Assembly: GCA_050289385.1 (NCBI GenBank)
Contig: JBNKFQ010000152.1
Coordinates: 1 to 5,384 of the forward strand
Direction of reading: 5' to 3'
DNA length: 5,384 nucleotides
DNA from: JBNKFQ01 sp050289385
GTDB lineage: Bacteria; Pseudomonadota; Gammaproteobacteria; Pseudomonadales; Porticoccaceae
The notes under the pieces were generated by a model. The model did not search any database, was not told the origin of the DNA, and saw only the letters and a list, made by a program, of their open reading frames with translations. The position numbers and the translations under genes are program-made. This document shows positions 1-5,384 of this stretch, piece after piece. How positions within the stretch are numbered: position 1 is the first letter of the stretch; each line of letters starts with the position of its first letter.

Positions 1-1541
1 ATCAGCGCTTCGCGCACACAACCTTCCTGTTCTGCCGCAAGCAATATGCGCCCCAGGCGAGGGTCTACTGGTAGTCTGGACAGTTTGTTGCCAACCGGCG
101 TGAGAGTTTCGTCGGCGCTAACGGCACCCAGCTCACGCAACAGATTAAAGCCATCGTTAATCAGACGATGGTCGGGTGCGTCAACAAATTCAAAATTGCG
201 AATATCGCCAATGCGCAACTGCAACATTTGCAAAATAACCGCCGCCAGATTTGTTCGAACAATTTCCGGATCAGTAAACTCCGGGCGGTTCAGAAAATCC
301 TGTTCGGCATACAGACGAATACAAATACCATCACTCAAACGGCCACAGCGGCCCTTGCGTTGATTGGCACTGGCCTGAGACACAGGCTCCACCGGCAATC
401 GCTGTACTTTGGTGCGGTAGCTGTAACGGCTGATCCGCGCAGTACCCGGGTCAATAACATAGCGAATCCCCGGCACGGTAACCGAGGTTTCCGCGACGTT
501 GGTTGCCAGCACAACGCGCGTCCCGCGCCGGGAGCCCGCCTGAAACACTCGATTTTGCTCTGCCAGGCTCAAGCGCGCATAAAGGGGCAGAACATCCAGG
601 TGGGGTAATTGGGCTCTGCGAATAACCTGGGCCGCTTCGCGAATCTCTCTTTCTCCGCTGAGAAAAACCAGAATGTCACCCCGTTGCGGAAGACTCAAAA
701 GCTCTTCTATTGCGTCGAGAATAGCCTGATTCAAATCATCCTGTTCTTCGGCCAAAGGTCGGTAGCGCACTTCAACAGGCCACGTACGACCCGACACTTC
801 AATCACCGGTGCGTCGTTAAAGTGTTTTGAAAAACGCGCCACATCAATGGTGGCCGAGGTAACAATGACTTTCAGATCAGGTCGTTTCGGCAAAATCTGC
901 TTGAGATAACCCAGCAAAAAATCAATATTGAGGCTACGCTCGTGGGCCTCGTCAATAATGATGGTGTCGTAGCGATTCAGGAAGCGATCAGTCTGTATTT
1001 CAGCCAGCAGAATCCCGTCCGTCATCAATTTGACATAGGTGTTATCCGAGCTCTGGTCATTAAAGCGGACCTGATAACCCACTTTATCACCCAACGATGT
1101 TTTCAGTTCCTCGGCAATACGATTCGCCACGGTGCGAGCGGCAATCCGCCGCGGCTGCGTGTGGCCAATCAACCCCCTGATACCTCGCCCCAACTCCAGA
1201 CAAATTTTTGGCAATTGTGTGGTTTTGCCCGACCCCGTCTCACCAGCCACAATCACGACCTGGTGATCGCGTATGGCCGCGGAGATGTCCTCACGGCGCT
1301 CTGATATCGGCAGTTCATCCGGGTACTCAATAACAGGAAGGTTTGCCTGGCGCTCTTTAACTGCGCACCGGGACTGCTCCATCAAGTCAGTGATTTTTTT
1401 TAAATTCCGGTCGTATGGCTGCTTGTTACTAACCCGCTGTCGCAATGTTCGAAGTCCACCCAGCAAGCGAGCGCGGTCCATCGACAGGCAGCTATCTACG
1501 CCGTCATAGAGTTTTTTAAATGAGGGAAGTGACCCAGACAT
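1..1541 (-). CDS. hrpA: ATP-dependent RNA helicase HrpA, DEAH-box (N-terminal part, cut by window edge)
   Basis: This is a cytoplasmic DEAH-box RNA helicase that uses NTP hydrolysis to remodel RNA; in E. coli HrpA acts in mRNA processing and has been linked to rescue of stalled ribosomes. I translated the minus strand by hand and found one open frame of 513 codons with no frameshift. Motifs in order: Walker A GETGSGKT (residues 100-107), Ia TQPRR (128-132), DEAH (197-200), SAT (229-231), motif V TNVAETS (347-353) and motif VI QRKGRCGR (394-401). Both RecA domains and the start of the winged-helix region (GCVREAL) are present. E. coli HrpA is about 1300 residues, so roughly 60% lies beyond base 1, including the rest of the C-terminal half. 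The ATG at 1541 is chosen because residues 8-30 align with the E. coli N terminus (FKKLYDGVDS against FTALQQRLDS). Its ribosome binding site is weak, and an internal ATG at 1481 is the alternative. It lies 51 bases downstream of fadD with no hairpin between, so co-transcription is possible. HrpB is unlikely given the close match to HrpA. Confidence 0.96.
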   Translation of the reverse strand, partial: MSGSLPSFKKLYDGVDSCLSMDRARLLGGLRTLRQRVSNKQPYDRNLKKITDLMEQSRCAVKERQANLPVIEYPDELPISERREDISAAIRDHQVVIVAGETGSGKTTQLPKICLELGRGIRGLIGHTQPRRIAARTVANRIAEELKTSLGDKVGYQVRFNDQSSDNTYVKLMTDGILLAEIQTDRFLNRYDTIIIDEAHERSLNIDFLLGYLKQILPKRPDLKVIVTSATIDVARFSKHFNDAPVIEVSGRTWPVEVRYRPLAEEQDDLNQAILDAIEELLSLPQRGDILVFLSGEREIREAAQVIRRAQLPHLDVLPLYARLSLAEQNRVFQAGSRRGTRVVLATNVAETSVTVPGIRYVIDPGTARISRYSYRTKVQRLPVEPVSQASANQRKGRCGRLSDGICIRLYAEQDFLNRPEFTDPEIVRTNLAAVILQMLQLRIGDIRNFEFVDAPDHRLINDGFNLLRELGAVSADETLTPVGNKLSRLPVDPRLGRILLAAEQEGCVREAL

Positions 1542-1592
1542 CGAGACTCAGTGCATTAGAGGTTGTTGCTTATTTTAACATGAGAGCATCAG

Positions 1593-3278
1593 CTACAAGG
1601 AATCAGGCTTCTGACGCAGCCTGGCCCGCAACACCTTGCCGACATTGGATTTGGGCAAATCTTCACGAAATTCAATATAACGCGGCACTTTATAGGCAGA
1701 GAGGCGTTCACGACACCATTGTTTTAGCGCGTGTTCATCCACGCCGGAATCCGAACACACTACAAACAGGCGAATCGATTCGCCCGACACTTCATCGGGA
1801 ACGCCGATTGCCGCACTCTCAAAGACCCCAGGATGCGAATTCACCACATTTTCTATCTCATTGGGATACACATTAAACCCGGAAACAATGATCATATCTT
1901 TTTTGCGATCCAGAATCCGAAGCCGGCCATCCTCGCCAACCGTGACAATATCACCTGTCTTGAACCAGCCTTCGGTATCCTTACTCAACGCCGTCTCGGA
2001 CGGGTTGTTCCAGTAACGATTCATTACCTGGGGACCACGCACCCAAAGCTCGCCCACTCCGTCTATTGACTGAGCCACACCGTCATCATCCACCACGCGC
2101 ACTTCTGTGGATGGCACCACCACCCCGACAGAACCCGGTTCTTCATGGCCCGGCACATTAATGGCGATAACCGGCGACGTTTCGGTCAACCCATAACCCT
2201 CGGTCACCGTACACCCGGTAATGTTCAGCCAGCGATCTGCGATCGCATCTGTCAATGCCATTCCCCCCGAGCCGGTTAATTTCAGCCTGGAAAAATCCAC
2301 ATCGGAAAAACTGCGATGTCGCATCAACGCAGCAAATAAGGTATTCAACCCGAAAAAAACCGTAAAGGGGGTTTTCCTCAGCACCTTGACCAACGCCGGA
2401 ATATTGCGCGGATCGGGAATCAGGTGGATATGCGCATGCAAGTGCATCATCACCACCATGCTTACCACAAAAGAGAACACATGATAGAGCGGCAGAGGTG
2501 CAATAATGACCTCCCTGCCCTGTTCCAGACCGCACTGGCGCAACATAGCCAGCGCCTGCATGGTATTGGAGATCAAATTGGCATGGGTCAGCTCTGCCCC
2601 CTTTGCCACACCAGTTGTTCCACCTGTGTATTGCAGCAAAGCGATGTCTTGCGAATGAGCCTTGTGGAGCTTGACACGATATGAACGACCGGCCGCCAGG
2701 GCGTGACGCAAGGTCACCTCGTTGTTTTGCACTTTGACCTTGCGCCCTTTACCGGCTACCTTGATTGCCGCCCCCAAAAACATTCGTCGCGCACCGTTCA
2801 ACAGGTCTGCCGCTCCGGTGGATATCACGATTTCCACATCGGATTGCGACAAAGCCTCCAGATTTTTGTGAATCAGACTATCCAGTGACACCAAAGCACG
2901 AGCACCGGAATCTTTCAGCTGCAACAACAGTTCGCGGCTGGAATACAGGGGGTTGGTGTTAACCAGAATCAAACCGGCCTTGAGAGCGCCAAAAGCCACT
3001 ACCGGATATTGCAGAAGATTGGGCAATTGTAGAGCGATTCGATCACCGACTTGCAGATCCGTTTCGCTTTGTAAATACGCGGCAAACTGATCAGACAGCC
3101 TGTTGAGCTCACGATAGGTCAAGGTGCCGCCCAGACTTGAGAAAGCCGGAGCATCGGGATTCTCCGCAAAAGCTTTTATCAACAGGTGAACCATCGTTCC
3201 CGGCCGGTCGGGCGATAACTGCTGCTCGATATTGTATCTGGCCCGCGCAGACTCAATGGACTGCTGAACTGTTGTCAT
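1593..3278 (-). CDS. fadD: Long-chain-fatty-acid--CoA ligase (FadD-type acyl-CoA synthetase)
   Basis: The enzyme activates fatty acids to acyl-CoA through an acyl-AMP intermediate (fatty acid + CoA + ATP gives acyl-CoA + AMP + PPi). It feeds beta-oxidation and acts at the inner face of the cytoplasmic membrane without a signal peptide or transmembrane segment. The product is 561 residues, the same length as E. coli FadD. Visible landmarks: N-terminal domain with PNLLQYP (86-92) and NTNPLY (107-112); AMP/ATP-binding P-loop YTGGTTGVAKG (217-227); adenylate motif EGYGLTETSP (360-369); GWFKTGD (437-443) with the hinge DRKK (457-460), together the FACS signature; SGFNVYPNEIE (466-476); and the C-terminal catalytic lysine in LPKSNVGK (K548). 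The frame stays open upstream to a TTG at 3308, but the ATG at 3278 is preferred because GAGGAAG sits 8 bases before it. The stop is TAG. An odd HxHxHxH stretch (279-285) replaces a non-histidine segment of E. coli FadD. A medium-chain or other AMP-forming ligase is less likely. Actual chain-length preference cannot be read from sequence. Confidence 0.95.
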   Translation of the reverse strand: MTTVQQSIESARARYNIEQQLSPDRPGTMVHLLIKAFAENPDAPAFSSLGGTLTYRELNRLSDQFAAYLQSETDLQVGDRIALQLPNLLQYPVVAFGALKAGLILVNTNPLYSSRELLLQLKDSGARALVSLDSLIHKNLEALSQSDVEIVISTGAADLLNGARRMFLGAAIKVAGKGRKVKVQNNEVTLRHALAAGRSYRVKLHKAHSQDIALLQYTGGTTGVAKGAELTHANLISNTMQALAMLRQCGLEQGREVIIAPLPLYHVFSFVVSMVVMMHLHAHIHLIPDPRNIPALVKVLRKTPFTVFFGLNTLFAALMRHRSFSDVDFSRLKLTGSGGMALTDAIADRWLNITGCTVTEGYGLTETSPVIAINVPGHEEPGSVGVVVPSTEVRVVDDDGVAQSIDGVGELWVRGPQVMNRYWNNPSETALSKDTEGWFKTGDIVTVGEDGRLRILDRKKDMIIVSGFNVYPNEIENVVNSHPGVFESAAIGVPDEVSGESIRLFVVCSDSGVDEHALKQWCRERLSAYKVPRYIEFREDLPKSNVGKVLRARLRQKPDSL

Positions 3279-3286
3279 ATCTGATT

Positions 3287-3293
3287 CTTCCTC
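3287..3293 (-). promoter_or_regulatory. Ribosome binding site of fadD (decides the start)
   Basis: Read on the minus strand, GAGGAAG lies 8 bases before the ATG at 3278. It is a near-ideal Shine-Dalgarno sequence and rules in favour of that ATG over the in-frame TTG at 3308, which would place this site inside the coding region. Confidence 0.85.
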
Positions 3294-3326
3294 GGAACCT
3301 TTGACCAAATCTGACCGGATTTTTAT

Positions 3327-3338
3327 TCACATAAGTGA
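3327..3338. repeat. Near-palindrome TCAC-N4-GTGA, possible operator
   Basis: TCACATAAGTGA has 4-base perfect arms (3327-3330 and 3335-3338) and 10 of 12 bases symmetrical overall. It lies in the divergent fadD-fhs region. The arm order is the reverse of a CRP site (TGTGA-N6-TCACA), so it is not a CRP box. Such short palindromes occur by chance, so the operator role is only a suggestion. Confidence 0.25.
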
Positions 3339-3355
3339 TACAGGCATTTTTTTTG

Positions 3356-3383
3356 TTAATATGGCCGACCAGGATTGAGACAA
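3356..3383 (-). promoter_or_regulatory. Candidate sigma-70 promoter for fadD
   Basis: On the minus strand TTGTCT (3383-3378, four of six matches to TTGACA) and TATTAA (3361-3356, four of six matches to TATAAT) are separated by 16 bases. Transcription would start near 3349, giving a leader of about 70 bases before the fadD ATG. Both near-palindrome and direct repeat would then lie within the first 50 bases of the transcript, a plausible position for a repressor. The match is modest and other AT-rich hexamers nearby could serve instead. Confidence 0.35.
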
Positions 3384-3410
3384 TACTAACGCAACTGCTA
3401 GCAAGGTAAA

Positions 3411-3417
3411 GGGTGGA
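3411..3417 (+). promoter_or_regulatory. Ribosome binding site of fhs
   Basis: GGGTGGA ends 8 bases before the ATG at 3426. It is a purine-rich, G-heavy Shine-Dalgarno variant at the expected distance and supports that start. Confidence 0.65.
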
Positions 3418-3425
3418 AATCAGTT

Positions 3426-5099
3426 ATGGCAAAAAACGATATTGAGATTGCACGCGAAGCAAAAATGGCGCCGATTATGCAAATTGGTGACAAATTGGGC
3501 ATTTCCCCGGAAAACCTGATCCCCTATGGCCACACCAAGGCCAAAATCAGTCTTGAATACATCAAGGAGTTGAACAATCGCCCCAACGGTAAACTGATCC
3601 TGGTAACCGCCATCAGCCCCACCCCGGCCGGCGAAGGCAAAACGACCACCACGATCGGTTTGGGCGATGCCCTCAATCGTATCGGCAAGAAGGCGACCGT
3701 CTGTATTCGTGAACCGAGCCTTGGCCCCTGCTTTGGCATGAAGGGTGGAGCGGCGGGTGGCGGCTACTCACAAGTGGTGCCCATGGAAGATATCAACCTG
3801 CATTTTACCGGAGACATGCACGCCATTGGTGCCGCACACAATTTGCTTTCTGCCCTGATTGACAACTACGTACACTGGGGCAATGACCTGCGTCTGGATT
3901 TGCGCAGGGTAACCTGGCGGCGGGTGGTGGACATGAACGACCGCCAGTTGCGTCAAGTTGTGACCGGCATTGGCGGCCCCGGTAATGGTTATTTAATGGA
4001 AAGTGGTTTCGATATTACCGTTGCTTCTGAAATCATGGCAATTTTTTGCCTTGCCAAAGACCTGGATGACCTGCAGGAACGTCTGGGGAAAATAGTGATC
4101 GGCTATACACGAAAAAAGGAACCGGTTACCGCTGCGCAAATGGAAGCACCCGGCTCGATGACAGCACTACTGAAAGACGCATTGGCACCTAATCTGGTGC
4201 AAACGCTGGAAAATAATCCTGCATTTATCCACGGTGGCCCGTTTGCCAACATCGCTCATGGCTGTAACTCGGTTATTGCAACCCGGACAGCACTCAAACT
4301 GTCGGATTATGTGGTGACCGAAGCAGGCTTCGGTGCCGACCTCGGTGCCGAAAAGTTTTTTGACATCAAGTGTCGAAAAAGCGGACTGAAGCCGGATGCC
4401 GCCGTCATAGTTGCTACGGTTCGCGCGCTGAAAATGCATGGCGGCGTCCCAAAAAACAACCTGGGTCACGCCAACGTTGAGGCTGTTCAAAAAGGCCTGG
4501 AAAACCTTGGCCGTCATATTCGCAATGTCGGTCAGTTTGGCATACCTGTCGCGGTCTGCATAAACCACTTTACGGGCGATACCGATGCCGAAATCGACGC
4601 AATTAAAGCTTATGTAGTGGAACGCGGCGCCGAGGCATTCGTCTGCTCTCACTGGGCCAATGGCAGCGCTGGCGCCGAAGAGTTGGCTCAGGCAGTAGTA
4701 CAAATGACAGAATCCGGCGCCAGTCAGTTCCGTACCCTCTACGATGACGACATGAGCTTGTGGGATAAAACACGCACTATTGCCCGCAATATTTACGGCG
4801 CTGATGACATTACCGCTGACACGAAAATTCGTGATCAGTTCAAGCAATTTCAAGAGGCTGGCTACGGACACTTCCCGGTTTGCATGGCAAAAACACAGTA
4901 CAGTTTTTCGACCGATCCCAATTTACTGGGCGCACCGAGTAACCACGTGGTGCCGATTCGGGAATTGTCACTTTCTGCCGGCGCAGAATTTCTGGTGGTG
5001 GTTTGCGGGGATATCATGCGCATGCCTGGGCTGCCCAGAGTACCGGCGGCTAACAACATCTGTGTAAATCAACGGGGAGAAATTGAAGGACTGTTTTAA
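3426..5099 (+). CDS. fhs: Formate--tetrahydrofolate ligase (10-formyl-THF synthetase)
   Basis: The enzyme joins formate to tetrahydrofolate with ATP, giving 10-formyl-THF, ADP and phosphate. It supplies one-carbon units for purines, formyl-methionyl-tRNA and, via FolD, serine and methionine, and is cytosolic and normally a homotetramer. The 557-residue product has the usual monofunctional bacterial length. Landmarks: P-loop TPAGEGKTT (66-74); EPSLGPCFGMKGGAAGGGY (96-114), a family signature region; MEDINLHFTGDMHAIGAAHN (120-139); WRRVVDMNDR (164-173); PAFIHGGPFANIAHGCNS (265-282); TEAGFGADLGAEKF (298-311); CMAKTQYSFS (486-495) and GDIMRMPGLPRVPAA (528-542) near the C terminus. The ATG at 3426 is backed by a ribosome binding site and the family-typical N terminus (MAPIMQIGDKLGI at 14-26). 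The stop TAA is followed after 62 bases by a GC hairpin. No folD, mtd or formate dehydrogenase gene is next to it, so it appears to be a single-gene unit. The identification is secure; the physiological direction (formate assimilation or release) is not shown by the sequence. Confidence 0.98.
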   Translation: MAKNDIEIAREAKMAPIMQIGDKLGISPENLIPYGHTKAKISLEYIKELNNRPNGKLILVTAISPTPAGEGKTTTTIGLGDALNRIGKKATVCIREPSLGPCFGMKGGAAGGGYSQVVPMEDINLHFTGDMHAIGAAHNLLSALIDNYVHWGNDLRLDLRRVTWRRVVDMNDRQLRQVVTGIGGPGNGYLMESGFDITVASEIMAIFCLAKDLDDLQERLGKIVIGYTRKKEPVTAAQMEAPGSMTALLKDALAPNLVQTLENNPAFIHGGPFANIAHGCNSVIATRTALKLSDYVVTEAGFGADLGAEKFFDIKCRKSGLKPDAAVIVATVRALKMHGGVPKNNLGHANVEAVQKGLENLGRHIRNVGQFGIPVAVCINHFTGDTDAEIDAIKAYVVERGAEAFVCSHWANGSAGAEELAQAVVQMTESGASQFRTLYDDDMSLWDKTRTIARNIYGADDITADTKIRDQFKQFQEAGYGHFPVCMAKTQYSFSTDPNLLGAPSNHVVPIRELSLSAGAEFLVVVCGDIMRMPGLPRVPAANNICVNQRGEIEGLF

Positions 5100-5156
5100 T
5101 TTAGCAAAACTGGAGCTTTAGCCCTTCGTCTGCTTCACCAAGACGTCTGAACGTTT

Positions 5157-5190
5157 GTACTGCGCCGCTCTTGATAGCGGCGCTTTGTAC
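5157..5190 (+). terminator. Probable intrinsic terminator of fhs
   Basis: GCGCCGCT (5162-5169) and AGCGGCGC (5176-5183) form a perfect 8-base-pair GC-rich stem with a 6-base loop, followed by TTTGTA. GTAC on each side (5157-5160 and 5187-5190) could extend it as an outer stem. It lies 62 bases after the fhs stop, a suitable place for termination on the plus strand. The U tract is short (three T), so efficiency is uncertain. On the minus strand no T run follows, so it should not terminate transcripts coming the other way. Confidence 0.65.
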
Positions 5191-5221
5191 ACTCCCGGAA
5201 GCCAAGGGCCAAACAACAAAC

Positions 5222-5248
5222 TGCATTCCTTGACGACCTGCGAATGCA
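5222..5248. repeat. Inverted repeat, 7-base arms
   Basis: TGCATTC (5222-5228) and GAATGCA (5242-5248) are perfect reverse complements separated by 13 bases. The hairpin would be less stable than the upstream GC stem and is followed by AAAA rather than T on the plus strand. On the minus strand it is followed by a T/G-rich stretch, so a weak terminator for an incoming minus-strand transcript is possible. Its role is unknown. Confidence 0.4.
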
Positions 5249-5287
5249 AAAATTGGCGTCTTGCAAATCCTCATCAATACAAGAACA

Positions 5288-5297
5288 CGAGCGCTCG
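5288..5297. repeat. Perfect 10-base palindrome CGAGCGCTCG
   Basis: CGAGCGCTCG is fully self-complementary. It lies 13 bases before the inverted-repeat element that runs to the window edge and may be part of the same unit. No function is assigned. Confidence 0.4.
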
Positions 5298-5310
5298 ATG
5301 CTCCGTAACA

Positions 5311-5384
5311 GGTTGTTGATAAACTATCTACGTTGCCTCTGCGGCGTTAAAAACAGGCTGCCTCGAAAACGTTTTTCAACAGCC
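5311..5384. repeat. Inverted-repeat element reaching the window edge (possible palindromic or MITE-like repeat)
   Basis: GGTTGTTGATAAAC (5311-5324) and GTTTTTCAACAGCC (5371-5384) are reverse complements at 12 of 14 positions, enclosing 46 bases. The interior has further symmetry: AGGCTGCCT (5355-5363) and a perfect AAAACGTTTT palindrome (5366-5375) overlapping the right arm. The right arm ends exactly at the last base of the window; the left arm is preceded by ACA, so the symmetry may continue outside. There is no transposase. It fits a non-autonomous palindromic intergenic repeat, but copy number cannot be seen here, and a terminator-like or RNA-level fold is also possible. Confidence 0.5.

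Larger units (their letters stand above)
3279..3425. promoter_or_regulatory. Divergent control region between fadD and fhs
   Basis: These 147 bases separate two genes transcribed away from each other, so both promoters should lie here. The stretch is more AT-rich than the genes on either side and includes a run of eight T (3347-3354). It holds both ribosome binding sites, a candidate fadD promoter (3356-3383), a 12-base near-palindrome (3327-3338) and a TGACC direct repeat with a 10-base period (3302-3316). No convincing fhs promoter stands out. The best candidate, TTGAGA (3375-3380), an 18-base spacer and an extended -10-like TGCTAGCAA (3396-3404), would leave a leader of only about 15 bases. 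No riboswitch fold is apparent, and the leader is short for one. That promoters are present is inferred from gene layout. Confidence 0.7.
5100..5384. other. Structured non-coding region after fhs
   Basis: These 285 bases contain no credible gene: frames are short on both strands. What they hold is symmetry: a small CGTCT/AGACG hairpin (5127-5131 with 5141-5145), the GC hairpin at 5162-5183, a 7-base-arm hairpin at 5222-5248, a perfect 10-base palindrome at 5288-5297 and the inverted-repeat element from 5311 to the window edge. This density suggests a terminator followed by one or more palindromic intergenic repeats. A structured small RNA is an alternative that cannot be excluded. Confidence 0.6.

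Noticed and set aside
46..1509. Several plus-strand open frames of 73-146 codons across 46-1509
   Set aside because: They are antisense to the continuous hrpA frame, whose helicase motifs are intact; their translations are low-complexity and unlike any known family.
1520..2888. Plus- and minus-strand open frames overlapping fadD, including one of 125 codons at 2158-2535
   Set aside because: All are out of frame with, or opposite to, the well-supported FadD protein and show no family motif.
3279..3308. Longer fadD form starting at TTG 3308
   Set aside because: It would add ten acidic residues not seen in the family and would bury the strong GAGGAAG site; the ATG at 3278 is better placed.
3307..3323. 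FadR operator
   Set aside because: Only about 10 of 16 defined positions fit the E. coli consensus, and the left half is poor, so it is not annotated as a FadR site.
3325..3340. CRP site in the divergent region
   Set aside because: The half-sites are in the opposite order (TCAC then GTGA) and the spacing is 4 rather than 6.
4167..4871. A 234-codon minus-strand open frame inside fhs
   Set aside because: It lies wholly opposite the conserved fhs coding sequence, and I saw no ribosome binding site or recognisable domain. The length reflects codon use of fhs.
5314..5322. DnaA box (TTATCAACA on the minus strand)
   Set aside because: It is one mismatch from the consensus, single, and explained by the inverted-repeat arm; no cluster or AT-rich origin features are present.
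5298..5384. Open frame from ATG 5298 to the window edge (29 codons, starts MLRNRLL)
   Set aside because: It runs through the inverted-repeat element, has no clear ribosome binding site and its composition follows the palindromes. It is probably a chance frame within a repeat.
1..5384. tRNA, rRNA, CRISPR array or insertion sequence with transposase
   Set aside because: None of their signatures was seen: no cloverleaf or CCA end, no regularly spaced repeats, and no transposase motif in any frame.

Overview
The window looks like an ordinary chromosomal housekeeping segment of a gammaproteobacterium, probably a free-living or marine relative of the Pseudomonas/Cellvibrio/Marinobacter side of the class. 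This placement is inferred from three things: a DEAH-box helicase very like Escherichia coli HrpA, a long-chain acyl-CoA ligase of exactly the E. coli FadD length and motif pattern, and a stand-alone formate--tetrahydrofolate ligase, which E. coli lacks. The base composition looks moderate and even across the three genes, with no sign that any of them is foreign. I cannot name the species.

Layout, left to right. Positions 1-1541 (minus strand) hold the N-terminal 513 codons of hrpA, cut by the window edge. After a 51-base gap with no terminator, 1593-3278 (minus) is fadD, complete. A 147-base divergent intergenic region (3279-3425) carries the ribosome binding sites of fadD and fhs, one weak promoter candidate for fadD, and a few small repeats that could be operators. 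Positions 3426-5099 (plus) are fhs, complete. The last 285 bases (5100-5384) carry no convincing gene but are rich in symmetrical sequence: a strong GC hairpin that probably terminates fhs, a second hairpin, a 10-base palindrome, and a 74-base inverted-repeat element that reaches the window edge.

How the genes relate. fadD and hrpA are co-directional and closely spaced, so they may share a transcript. From memory, Pseudomonas aeruginosa has a similar helicase-next-to-fadD arrangement, so this order is probably old synteny rather than a functional pathway. fhs feeds one-carbon units from formate into the folate pool and is transcribed away from the other two. No link in metabolism between fhs and fadD is visible, and no partner folate gene such as folD lies in the window.

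I see no new defence, mobile or biosynthetic system in the coding part. The part most worth a second look is the structured non-coding tail after fhs, which has the features of a dispersed palindromic repeat or MITE-like element. Whether it is repeated in the genome cannot be decided from this window.
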